Shown one piece after another: positions 34,423-42,699 of a stretch of 64,000 nt of DNA (position 1 is its first letter; each line of letters begins with the position of its first letter). The stretch is from JAAYJS01 sp964346185 (GTDB lineage: Bacteria > Bacillota > Clostridia > Eubacteriales > Eubacteriaceae): contig CAYFTR010000004.1 in NCBI GenBank assembly GCA_964346185.1, forward strand, positions 1-64,000, read 5' to 3'. The translations under genes and the position numbers were made by a program. The notes below the pieces were generated by a model. It did no database searches, was not told the origin of the DNA, and was given only the letters and a program-made list of their open reading frames with translations.

Positions 34423-35366
34423 TAGAAAACTACGAAAAAAAGTACAATGCGTTAGTAAAACAAGAAGAAAAAATCAAAAACTTTGTCGATGAAAATGTGC
34501 GTTACCAATTGCTGAAAGATTTGAATGCTGCAAAAACGGAAATCAGAAAAAATGCTTCTGAAAATTTAAGTGCATCCGACAGGGTGTATTTGGCACGTCA
34601 TCCCAAGCGTCCGAAAACCACAGCATTTATAGCAAACCTTTTGGAAGATCCGATTTATTTTCATGGAGATCGCAATTACGGCGATGACAAAAGCATCATC
34701 GGCGGTATTGCGACGTTTCAAGGAGAACCCGTTACTTTTTTAGCAACCGCTAAAGGCGAAACGTTGGAAGAAAATTTAAAATACAACTTCGGAATGCCCA
34801 ATCCCGAAGGTTATCGCAAAGCCATTCGCTTAATGGAACAGGCAAATAAATTTAAAAGACCCGTTTTAACCTTTGTGGATACACCCGGGGCTTATCCCGG
34901 CAGTGAAGCGGAAGAACGGGGACAAGGCGAGGCGATTGCCGCCTGTATTCACTGTATGACGGGTTTAAAAGTACCCGTTATTGCACTAATAACAGGGGAG
35001 GGCGGCAGTGGCGGTGCCTTGGCTTTGGCTGTTGCCAATCAGGTAATAATGTTGGAAAATGCCGTATATTCCATCTTATCACCGGAAGGCTTTGCTTCCA
35101 TTTTATGGAAAGACAGTACCCGTTCGCAGGAAGCAGCACAAGTGATGAAACTGACGGCACGGGATTTAAAAGACTTCGGCGTGTGTGATCGCATAATAGA
35201 AGAAGAGATCGCCTTCGAGAAAAAAGAATTTCAAAACAATTTTAAACGTGTAAAATTGGCAATCGGCGAGGAATTGCAACGATTAAAACGTTTTTCCGGA
35301 GATCGTTTAAAGCATATGCGTATGCAAAAATTTCGAAAAATAGGGAGAACTTTTCATGGGAATTAG
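34419..35366 (+). CDS. accA: Acetyl-CoA carboxylase carboxyltransferase subunit alpha
   Basis: Partner of AccD, 315 residues. Family segments are HPKRPKTTAFI, FHGDRNYGDD, FVDTPGAYPGSEAEERGQGEAI and GEGGSGGALALAVAN. It overlaps accD by ATGA and fabH by eleven bases, so all four acc genes are translationally linked. Confidence 0.96.
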   Translation: MIENYEKKYNALVKQEEKIKNFVDENVRYQLLKDLNAAKTEIRKNASENLSASDRVYLARHPKRPKTTAFIANLLEDPIYFHGDRNYGDDKSIIGGIATFQGEPVTFLATAKGETLEENLKYNFGMPNPEGYRKAIRLMEQANKFKRPVLTFVDTPGAYPGSEAEERGQGEAIAACIHCMTGLKVPVIALITGEGGSGGALALAVANQVIMLENAVYSILSPEGFASILWKDSTRSQEAAQVMKLTARDLKDFGVCDRIIEEEIAFEKKEFQNNFKRVKLAIGEELQRLKRFSGDRLKHMRMQKFRKIGRTFHGN

Positions 35367-36288
35367 CATAGAAAAAACAGCAAAGTACTTACCGGAAAGA
35401 ATTGTACCTAATTCTGAATTTGAAACTTTTTTAGACACTTCCGACCAATGGATCGCTGAGAGAACCGGTATTCATAAAAGACATTTTGCGTCCGAAAAGG
35501 AAGACACCTCCGCCATTGCTTTAAAAGCTTGTGAAGCTCTGCACTTAAGTGAAACGGAAAAAGAAAAAATAGATGCCGTTTTTGTTGCAACGTTTACACC
35601 AGATTTATTGGCACCCTCTATTGCCGCATCCTTACAAGGTCCTTTAGGTTTAAAGGAAAATTTGTTTGCCATCGATTTTAATATGGGGTGCAGCGGGTAC
35701 GTTGCCGGCGTACATTTGGCGGAGCGCTTTTTAGAAAACGGTCGTATGGCATTAGTGGTAGGAGCGGAGGTTATATCCAAGGTTATTGATATGACGGATC
35801 GAACCACAGCCGTTATTTTCGCGGACGGTGCCGGTGTCACATTGGTTAAAAAAACGAAAGAATCGATTTATTTTGATGAGGGAACGCGAAGTAATCTCGA
35901 GGATATTTATACACCGGGCATTCAAGTCGGTACATCCTTGGGAAAATTGACAATGCAGGGTAAAAATGTTTTCAGATTTGCTTCTAAAACCTTACCGGAA
36001 TCTATGAAAAGAACGTTGAAGCAAGCCGGTATTTCTGCAGAAGATGTCACACACGTTGTATGTCATCAGGCCAATAGTCGTATTATTGACCATGTTGCTA
36101 AAAAAGTTGGCTTACCGACATCTCGGTTCTTTATAAATATCGATAAAACAGGTAATACGTCTTCGGCCAGTATTCCGATAGCTCTGGACGATATGAGCGA
36201 CAACAACCTTATCAAACGCGGCGAATGGGTAATGTTGATGGGATTCGGTGCCGGTTTTTCGTGGGTCACCGCATTATTTAAATGGTAA
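35356..36288 (+). CDS. fabH: Beta-ketoacyl-ACP synthase III
   Basis: Condenses acetyl-CoA with malonyl-ACP to start fatty-acid synthesis. The 310-residue protein has the catalytic triad Cys112 (MGCSGY), His237 (CHQANSRI) and Asn267 (TGNTSSASI), at the textbook positions. AGGGAGA seven bases upstream supports the start. fabK follows. Confidence 0.96.
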   Translation: MGISIEKTAKYLPERIVPNSEFETFLDTSDQWIAERTGIHKRHFASEKEDTSAIALKACEALHLSETEKEKIDAVFVATFTPDLLAPSIAASLQGPLGLKENLFAIDFNMGCSGYVAGVHLAERFLENGRMALVVGAEVISKVIDMTDRTTAVIFADGAGVTLVKKTKESIYFDEGTRSNLEDIYTPGIQVGTSLGKLTMQGKNVFRFASKTLPESMKRTLKQAGISAEDVTHVVCHQANSRIIDHVAKKVGLPTSRFFINIDKTGNTSSASIPIALDDMSDNNLIKRGEWVMLMGFGAGFSWVTALFKW

Positions 36289-36293
36289 TCAAT

Positions 36294-37223
36294 ATGAAAA
36301 TCAATAAAATGTTAGGGATCAAGTATCCTATTTTACAGGGCGGCATGGCAAATATTGCAACGGGTCGCTTTGCGGCCGCCGTATCCAATGCCGGCGGTTT
36401 AGGTATTATCGGCGCGGGCGGTATGAACGCCGAAAGTCTGCGAAAGGAAATCCGTTTGTGTGCCGCTCTGACCGATCAACCCTTCGGGGTCAATATTATG
36501 CTTTTAAATCCGGAATCGGAAAAAATGGCAGAGGTTGTCTGTGAAGAGAAGGTGTTTCTTGTAACGACCGGTGCAGGCAATCCCGGACAATACATAAAAA
36601 AATGGAAAGAATACGGTATCAAGGTATTTCCCGTTGTATCGAATGTAAGTTTGGCAATTCGAATGGCCTCCTCGGGTGTCGACGGTATTATAGCCGAAGG
36701 TACCGAAGGCGGCGGACATATCGGTGAGATGACCACCATGACTTTAGTTCCACAGGTTTGTTCGGAAATCGATATTCCCGTTATAGCGGCAGGCGGTATT
36801 GCGGAGGGCAGGCAAATGTTGGCGGCCGAGGCATTGGGTGCATCGGGCGTTCAGATCGGAACGCTCTTATTGGTTGCCGATGAATGCCCGATTCATGAAA
36901 ATTATAAAAATCGTATTCTCAAAGCCAAAAGTGCTCAAATTACGGTAACGGGTCGCAACGGGGGCACACCGGTACGTTTAATTAAAAATCCCATGGCAAA
37001 AGAATACATTGCCAAAGAAAAGGAAGGCTGGACAGCGGAGCAATTAGAAGTTTTTACCTTGGGTTCCCTTAAAAAAGCGGTATTGGAGGGCGATTTGGAT
37101 AAAGGCTCCTTAATGGCGGGGTTGGTTGTCGGTCAAATTAACCGAAAGGGGACAGTTAAAACCCTTCTGGAAAACCTGCACCGGGCGTATATAACCGAAC
37201 GAGAGGCCTTGTTATGTTCATAA
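36294..37223 (+). CDS. fabK: Enoyl-ACP reductase FabK (FMN-dependent)
   Basis: Flavin enzyme that reduces trans-2-enoyl-ACP, the last step of each elongation cycle, in place of FabI. The 309-residue TIM barrel begins KINKMLGIKYPILQGGMA and shows AEGTEGGGHIGE (flavin and catalytic His region) and IAAGGIAEGRQM. An ATG at 36282 is also in frame but overlaps fabH; neither has a good ribosome binding site. No FabI or FabL is in the window. Confidence 0.94.
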   Translation: MKINKMLGIKYPILQGGMANIATGRFAAAVSNAGGLGIIGAGGMNAESLRKEIRLCAALTDQPFGVNIMLLNPESEKMAEVVCEEKVFLVTTGAGNPGQYIKKWKEYGIKVFPVVSNVSLAIRMASSGVDGIIAEGTEGGGHIGEMTTMTLVPQVCSEIDIPVIAAGGIAEGRQMLAAEALGASGVQIGTLLLVADECPIHENYKNRILKAKSAQITVTGRNGGTPVRLIKNPMAKEYIAKEKEGWTAEQLEVFTLGSLKKAVLEGDLDKGSLMAGLVVGQINRKGTVKTLLENLHRAYITEREALLCS

Positions 37224-38266
37224 AAATCAAAAGCAAAGGAATTTCCGTACCGATTATCCAAGGCGGTATGGGTGTGGGTATATCCCTAGGAGGGCTGGCC
37301 GGTGCCGTTGCGGCACAAGGCGGCATGGGCGTGATATCTTCCGTTAATATTGGTTACCGTGAAGAAGACAGTTCATTAGATCCCGGCAAAGTCAATCGCA
37401 GGGCATTGTTAAAAGAAGTTAAAAAGGCAAGAGAATTAAGCCGAGGTAAAGGGATGATCGGTATCAATATTATGACGGCAATTTGCGATTATAAGGCACA
37501 TATTCAGACAGCCGTGGAAGCAAAAGCGGATGCAATTATTATGGGGGCAGGTTTGCCTCTGGATTTGCCGAAATTGGTCGGTAATGCGGATATTGCCCTG
37601 GCACCGATTGTATCCGGGCGACGGGCATTGGCTTTAATAATGAAAGTCTGGAGCAGAAAATTTAACCGCAAGCCTGATTTTGTAATTGCGGAAGGTCGCG
37701 ATGCCGGCGGGCATCTGGGTTTTTCCGAAGAAGAAATGGCAGACCCCTCCCGTAATACCTTTGCAATTGTTAAAGAAGTTGCAGATTTTTTAAAAAATGC
37801 GGGAGAGTTTATTCCTGTTTTTGCGGCCGGTTCCGCCTTTGACGGATTTGACCTGAAAAAATATATGAATTTGGGTGCAAGCGGTGTTCAAATCGGCACA
37901 CGGTTCATTGCAACTAAAGAATGTGATGCCCATAAAGGTTTTAAAGATGTTATTGTTAATGCAACAGAAGAGGACTTAGTTGTCATTAAAAGTCCCGTCG
38001 GTATGTTGGCAAGAGCGGTTCGCACCCCATTGGTGCAAAACGTAGAAAAATTTGGAAGAATACCACCGAAACATTGCGTTAAGTGTTTGTCCGCCTGTAA
38101 TCCGAAAACCACCCCCTATTGTATTTCCCAAGCATTGTCGAATGCAGTGCGGGGCAATGTAAAAGAAGGCTTGTTTTTTTCTGGTTCCAATGTGAAACGT
38201 ATTGAGAAAATAACAAGTGTTAAAGAAATCATGACATCGATTATGGAAGAATGGAGAGAAGCATGA
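37214..38266 (+). CDS. FabK/nitronate monooxygenase-like FMN protein with Cys-rich C-terminal motif
   Basis: Second flavin TIM-barrel protein in the same operon, 350 residues and related to FabK and nitronate monooxygenases (VPIIQGGMGVGISLGGLAGAV, AEGRDAGGHLGF, FAAGSAFDGFDLKKYMNLGASGVQIGTR split over the barrel end). Unlike FabK it has a C-terminal cluster HCVKCLSACNPKTTPYC (C-x2-C-x3-C-x7-C) that might hold a metal or Fe-S centre. It lies between fabK and fabD with overlaps on both sides, so a role in fatty-acid metabolism is likely. The reaction is unknown. Confidence 0.85.
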   Translation: MFIKIKSKGISVPIIQGGMGVGISLGGLAGAVAAQGGMGVISSVNIGYREEDSSLDPGKVNRRALLKEVKKARELSRGKGMIGINIMTAICDYKAHIQTAVEAKADAIIMGAGLPLDLPKLVGNADIALAPIVSGRRALALIMKVWSRKFNRKPDFVIAEGRDAGGHLGFSEEEMADPSRNTFAIVKEVADFLKNAGEFIPVFAAGSAFDGFDLKKYMNLGASGVQIGTRFIATKECDAHKGFKDVIVNATEEDLVVIKSPVGMLARAVRTPLVQNVEKFGRIPPKHCVKCLSACNPKTTPYCISQALSNAVRGNVKEGLFFSGSNVKRIEKITSVKEIMTSIMEEWREA

Positions 38267-39189
38267 CAACAGCGTTTTTATTTTCCGGTCAAGGTAGCCA
38301 ACATAAGGGAATGGGAGCGGATTTGTACGAAACCTATCCTGAAGTACGGGCTTTCTACGATAATTTGGATGATGCAAAAAATATCAAAGAGCTTAGCTTT
38401 AAAGGCAGCTTAGAAGTAATTTCTCAAACAGCCAATACCCAACCGGTAATGGTCGCCTTTCAAATAGCCGTCAAAAATATTTTAATGGCAAAGGGTATAA
38501 AACCGACCATGACGGCAGGGTTAAGCCTGGGCGAATACGCCGCATTGGCAACTGCCGGTGTTTTGGAAGATAAAACGGCCGTCGCCACAGCGGCCTTGCG
38601 AGGGGCACAAATGCAAAAAGCGTCCGAAGGTATCGATACCGCTATGGTTGCAGTATTGGGGATGACACCGCAAAAAATAAGGGATGTCTTGGCACAATTA
38701 CCTTCATCGGAACATAAAGCGGAAATTGCAAACATTAATTGTCCGGGACAGGTGGTTATATCCGGAGAAAAAAGCCGAGTTGCGGCGGCTTGTACAGCTA
38801 TAAAAAATGCGGGAGCCCGTCGTTTGATACCTTTAAATGTTTCGGGACCTTTTCATACCTCTTATATGAAACCGGTCGGAGAGGCTCTGGAAGTGTATTT
38901 TAAAAAGATAACGTTTAAAGAAGAACAAGTACCCGTCGTCTATAACACCCTTGGACGAACACGCGGACGGCATAATATTGCGGATTTAATGGTACGCCAA
39001 GTACAGTCGCCGATTTATTTTCAAGATAGTCTTGAATTTATGATCAGCAACGGTATCAATACCTTTATTGAAATCGGATTTGGCGGTGTTTTGAAGGGAT
39101 TTGTCAAAAAAATTAATAAAAACATACCGGTATATGAAGTCAACACGGTAGAAAGTATTGAAACTTATATAAAGGAGAATTGCTCATGA
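38263..39189 (+). CDS. fabD: Malonyl-CoA:ACP transacylase
   Basis: Loads malonate onto ACP. The 308-residue protein has FSGQGSQHKGMG, the nucleophile Ser88 in GLSLGEYAA and His198 in SGPFHTSYM. The ATG at 38263 forms an ATGA overlap with the flavin gene; an upstream in-frame ATG at 38251 is less well placed. fabG follows with another ATGA overlap. Confidence 0.95.
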   Translation: MTTAFLFSGQGSQHKGMGADLYETYPEVRAFYDNLDDAKNIKELSFKGSLEVISQTANTQPVMVAFQIAVKNILMAKGIKPTMTAGLSLGEYAALATAGVLEDKTAVATAALRGAQMQKASEGIDTAMVAVLGMTPQKIRDVLAQLPSSEHKAEIANINCPGQVVISGEKSRVAAACTAIKNAGARRLIPLNVSGPFHTSYMKPVGEALEVYFKKITFKEEQVPVVYNTLGRTRGRHNIADLMVRQVQSPIYFQDSLEFMISNGINTFIEIGFGGVLKGFVKKINKNIPVYEVNTVESIETYIKENCS

Positions 39190-39929
39190 AAAACAGCGGA
39201 AAAGTTGCACTTGTAACCGGTGCGGGTAAGGGTATCGGTCGTGCCGTTGCCATTGCGTTGGCCGAGAACGGCTATCGGATTGCCCTGCATTACCGTTCTA
39301 GCGAAGATGCGGCACTGGATACACAAAAGGCATGTGAAAGTTTCGGATCGGAAGTATTACTATTAAAAGCGGATCTTAGCGATTACAATGCCTGCGAAGC
39401 GATGGTTTTAAAACTCAAAGACCATTGGGGACAAGTGGATGTATTGGTAAACAACGCAGGGATCACAAAGGATAATTTAATGTTGCGTATGCAACCGAAG
39501 GACTTTGACACCGTTGTTCAAACCAACCTCGGCTCCGCTTTTTACCTCACTAAATTGTGTTCCTCTTTAATGGTAAAAAAACGCTACGGTCGGATTATTA
39601 ACATATCCAGCGTTTCGGGTATCAGAGGTAATGTCGGTCAAGCCAATTACGCTGCGGCCAAAGCGGGATTAATCGGCCTGACTAAAACCGTTGCCAAAGA
39701 ATTGGCCGGTCGCAATATTACCGCCAATGCAATTGCTCCGGGATTTATCACCACGGATATGACGGCGGCACTTCGGGCGGACATTCAGGAAAAAATTAAA
39801 GCACAGATTCCGTTAGGTCGCTTCGGTTCACCGGAAGATATCGCCAAAACCGTTGTCTTTTTATGTTCCGATGGCGGCGATTACATAACGGGACAGGTGA
39901 TCTCCGTAGATGGAGGATTAAATATATGA
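39186..39929 (+). CDS. fabG: 3-oxoacyl-ACP reductase
   Basis: NADPH-dependent reductase of the 3-keto group. The 247-residue short-chain dehydrogenase has the cofactor motif TGAGKGIGRA, NNAGITKDNL and the catalytic Ser142, Tyr155 and Lys159 (YAAAK). AAAGGAGA at 39171-39178 selects ATG 39186 over a TTG at 39180. It overlaps fabD and fabF by ATGA. Confidence 0.96.
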   Translation: MKNSGKVALVTGAGKGIGRAVAIALAENGYRIALHYRSSEDAALDTQKACESFGSEVLLLKADLSDYNACEAMVLKLKDHWGQVDVLVNNAGITKDNLMLRMQPKDFDTVVQTNLGSAFYLTKLCSSLMVKKRYGRIINISSVSGIRGNVGQANYAAAKAGLIGLTKTVAKELAGRNITANAIAPGFITTDMTAALRADIQEKIKAQIPLGRFGSPEDIAKTVVFLCSDGGDYITGQVISVDGGLNI

Positions 39930-41176
39930 ATAACGGTAAGCAGAGAGTTGTTGTAACGGGAATGGGTGCCGTCACCCCGATCGGCGATACCCTAGAAACC
40001 ATTTACAACAACTTAAGGCGAGGGCATTGTGCCGTCGGTCCGATAACGGCTTATGATACCGCTCAAATGAAAGCAAAGGTAGCTGCGGAAGTCAAAGACT
40101 TTTATCCGGAAAAATATCTCGATAAAAAAACCGTTAAAAGAATGGATCGCGTCAATCAATTGGGGGTTGTCGCCGGTTTAAAAGCGGCCGAAGATGCCGG
40201 TTTAAATAAAAACATTTTGGAAAAACGCATAAATGCGGGCACCGTTGTTTCGTCGGGAATCGGCGGTTTAATAACCATCGAAACGGAGCATAGTCGGGGG
40301 TTAAAAAGAGGCTATGATCGCATATCACCTTTCTTTATTCCCATGGTTATAGTAAATATGACAGCGGCACAAATTGCCATAGAGCTGGGTCTGCACGGAC
40401 ATTGCACCACACCGGTTGCCGCATGTGCCGGCGGTACCGCCGCCATCGGCGAAAGCTTTCGTATGATAAGAGACGGTTACTCGGACATAATGTTTGTCGG
40501 CGGATCCGAGGCGAGTATAACACCCTTGGGTATGGGCGGCTTTACCGCCATGAAGGCGTTAACGTTGGAGACGAACCCCGAACGGGCGTCTATTCCTTTT
40601 GACCGGGAACGGTCCGGTTTTGTTATGGGAGAGGGTGCCGGTATTCTGGTATTGGAATCCTTGGACAGTGCCGTAAAACGACAGGCAAAAATATATGCGG
40701 AAGTGGTCGGTTACGGTTCTACCTGCGATGCCGGACATATCACCGCTCCCGCCGAAGACGGCAAGTGGGCCGCCTTGGCTATGAAAAAAGCGCTGGCAGA
40801 CGGAAAGGTGACGGCGGAACAGGTAAACTATATTAACGCCCACGGAACATCCACCCCTTTAAATGACTGCTGCGAAACGGCAGCCGTACATACAGTTTTT
40901 GGCGAACATGCACATCGTTTGGCGATCAGCAGTACCAAATCCATGATCGGCCATTTGCTGGGGGCGGCAGGTGCTGTAGAAGGGATAGTCACCGCCTTGG
41001 CATTGCATAAAGGCTATATTCCACCGACTGTAAATTATCGAGAGAAAGACCCGAACTGTGATTTGGATATCGTGCCGAACCGAGGACGGGACTGCGATAT
41101 TCAATATGCATTAAGTAATTCCTTGGGTTTCGGTGGTCACAATACCTCCGTGTGTTTTAAAAAGTGGAGTGAGTGA
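39926..41176 (+). CDS. fabF: Beta-ketoacyl-ACP synthase II
   Basis: Elongating condensing enzyme, 416 residues. The catalytic Cys167 (AACAGGTAA), His306 (NAHGTSTPLND) and His343 (GHLLGAAGAVEG) are all present. A longer frame starts at 39863 inside fabG, but GGAGG and the ATGA overlap fix ATG 39926. It is the only elongating condensing enzyme in the block. Confidence 0.96.
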   Translation: MNNGKQRVVVTGMGAVTPIGDTLETIYNNLRRGHCAVGPITAYDTAQMKAKVAAEVKDFYPEKYLDKKTVKRMDRVNQLGVVAGLKAAEDAGLNKNILEKRINAGTVVSSGIGGLITIETEHSRGLKRGYDRISPFFIPMVIVNMTAAQIAIELGLHGHCTTPVAACAGGTAAIGESFRMIRDGYSDIMFVGGSEASITPLGMGGFTAMKALTLETNPERASIPFDRERSGFVMGEGAGILVLESLDSAVKRQAKIYAEVVGYGSTCDAGHITAPAEDGKWAALAMKKALADGKVTAEQVNYINAHGTSTPLNDCCETAAVHTVFGEHAHRLAISSTKSMIGHLLGAAGAVEGIVTALALHKGYIPPTVNYREKDPNCDLDIVPNRGRDCDIQYALSNSLGFGGHNTSVCFKKWSE

Positions 41177-41601
41177 TGCAACTGAACAGCAATGAAATTC
41201 AAAAAATTATCCCTCATCGCCATCCTTTCTTATTAGTGGATACCATCGAAGACGGCGAAGCGGGGGTATGGGCAAAGGGCAAAAAATGTGTCACTGTCGG
41301 TGAACCTTTTTTTACAGGACATTTTCCGGACTATCATGTAATGCCGGGCGTTCTTATTGTGGAGGCTTTGGCACAAGTCGGAGCGATTGCCCTTCTGAGT
41401 TTGGAGACCTTTTCCGGTAAAACGGCTTTGTTCGGCGGTATTAAACAGGCAAAATTCAGAAGACAGGTACGTCCCGGAGATGTTCTGACATTGAACTGCG
41501 AAATCATCAAAAGGCACGGTCATATCGGAGTCGGCAAAGGGGTTGCAAAAGTCGGTGATGAAATTACATGTGAAGCGGAATTAACTTTTGTGATACAATA
41601 G
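41176..41601 (+). CDS. fabZ: 3-hydroxyacyl-ACP dehydratase FabZ
   Basis: Hot-dog fold dehydratase that forms trans-2-enoyl-ACP. The 141-residue protein has the catalytic His49 (GHFPDYHVMPG) and Glu63 (VEALAQ). The ATG at 41176 has GGAG six bases before; a GTG at 41173 is in frame. It overlaps the fabF stop by one base and is the last biosynthetic gene of the operon. No FabA or FabM/FabN isomerase is seen here. Confidence 0.95.
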   Translation: MQLNSNEIQKIIPHRHPFLLVDTIEDGEAGVWAKGKKCVTVGEPFFTGHFPDYHVMPGVLIVEALAQVGAIALLSLETFSGKTALFGGIKQAKFRRQVRPGDVLTLNCEIIKRHGHIGVGKGVAKVGDEITCEAELTFVIQ

Positions 41602-41639
41602 CTAAGTCGGAACGAACAACTGACGCATACAAATCGACG

Positions 41640-42146
41640 ATGTCCATCGAGGGAGGAGGTAACATTATAGAAGTAGAAAAATTGTTTACTGAAGTCTACG
41701 ATAAATTTAAACTCAGTTTCTATCGACGCATGTTTCAAGGACTGGAAGAAGGCGAAAAGGCCTTAACCGCTATCGAAACCTTTTGCGTTGAAGTGATAGC
41801 CGCTTTAAACCGTCCGACAATTAAAGAGGTAACGGAATTTTTAGATATATCTCAGCCGAATACCGCTTACAAAGTATCCAGCTTGGCACGCAAAGGGTAC
41901 ATTAAAAAAGTTCGTTCAACACAGGATAAAAGAGAGTGCTTCTTGGAACTGACAGAAAAATATGACAAGTACGACGAATTAAAAAAACTGTATATTCACA
42001 TCGTCATGGAAAGGGTAAAAAAACGTTTTCCGCAGGAAGATATCGACACCTTGGCAAGAATTTTAAAAGTAATGTCCACAGAATTGATGCCCGAAGTCAC
42101 GGAACTTATCGATAACTTGAAAAATAAACGCAGCAAACTCTGCTAG
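41640..42146 (+). CDS. MarR-family regulator, FabT-like
   Basis: Winged-helix DNA-binding protein, up to 168 residues. The helix-turn-helix lies in PTIKEVTEFLDISQPNTAYKVSSLARKGYI and the wing in STQDKRECFLELT. Its place 38 bases after fabZ suggests it controls the fatty-acid operon as FabT does in streptococci; this is inference. The start is unclear: ATG 41640 has no ribosome binding site, while a perfect AGGAGG at 41654-41659 lies inside the frame ahead of ATT 41664 and ATA 41667. A bidirectional terminator follows. Confidence 0.85.
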   Translation: MSIEGGGNIIEVEKLFTEVYDKFKLSFYRRMFQGLEEGEKALTAIETFCVEVIAALNRPTIKEVTEFLDISQPNTAYKVSSLARKGYIKKVRSTQDKRECFLELTEKYDKYDELKKLYIHIVMERVKKRFPQEDIDTLARILKVMSTELMPEVTELIDNLKNKRSKLC

Positions 42147-42174
42147 GAACATTAAGAAATTATTTTTTGTTTAT

Positions 42175-42216
42175 AAAGAAACCTCTTTACCAATATAAGG
42201 TGAAGAGGTTTCTTTT
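42175..42216. terminator. Bidirectional terminator between the fab regulator and csoR
   Basis: Arms of about 17 bases (AAAGAAACCTCTTTACC with its near-perfect complement ending 42215, one G-U) enclose a short AT loop. T runs lie on both strands, so it serves both converging units. Confidence 0.92.
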
Positions 42217-42226
42217 GAGCTGTGAT

Positions 42227-42499
42227 CTATCGATAATAACGATCTAAAATCGTCAAAATCTCGTCTATTTTTTCCTGTTTAGCCTGTTCCGTACCATGCT
42301 CGAAGGCATCTGCTACGCAGTGATTTAAGTGTTTTCCGAGTACTTCAAGGTTTGCTTTTTTCAATAAGCCCTGAACCGCTAAAATTTGTTTGGAAATATC
42401 AATGCAATAGCGGTCGCTTTCCATCATTTCGATAATACCTGCGATTTGTCCGTAGGCAGTTTTAAGCAAAGTTAATTCTTTTTTACGTTGAATTGTCAT
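42227..42499 (-). CDS. csoR: CsoR-family copper-sensing repressor
   Basis: Metal-responsive repressor of the CsoR/RcnR helical family, 90 residues. The candidate Cu(I) ligands Cys (DRYCIDIS), His and Cys (KHLNHCV) follow the copper-type C-H-C order. The ATG at 42499 makes an ATGA overlap with the copA stop, so csoR is the last gene of the reverse copper operon. A longer frame to 42541 lies inside copA. Confidence 0.92.
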   Translation of the reverse strand: MTIQRKKELTLLKTAYGQIAGIIEMMESDRYCIDISKQILAVQGLLKKANLEVLGKHLNHCVADAFEHGTEQAKQEKIDEILTILDRYYR

Positions 42500-42699
42500 T
42501 TTACTGTTGTCGGGTAGCCGTCTTCGGTTAAGTCGTTGCAAATTTTTTCGATAGAAACATTTTCCGTCGCATTAAAATGAGCCTCTTTGTTGTTAAGATC
42601 AACCGAAATGTCGGTAAGCCCTTCTACACTCTTTAAGTATTTTTCAACGCGACCGACACAGTGCATGCAACTCATACCTTCCACATTTAAATGAACCAT
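42496..42699 (-). CDS. copZ: Internal in-frame copZ-like gene within the copA 3' end
   Basis: An ATG at 42699 (reverse strand) in the copA frame is preceded at seven bases by AGAGGAG (42713-42707), an ideal ribosome binding site. From it a 67-residue protein starting MVHLNVEGMSCMHC would be made, the usual length and sequence of the copper chaperone CopZ, which hands Cu(I) to CopA and CsoR. The site is read as ERRKT in the long product. Both a fusion and a free chaperone could therefore be made. This is proposed from sequence only. Confidence 0.6.
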   Translation of the reverse strand: MVHLNVEGMSCMHCVGRVEKYLKSVEGLTDISVDLNNKEAHFNATENVSIEKICNDLTEDGYPTTVK

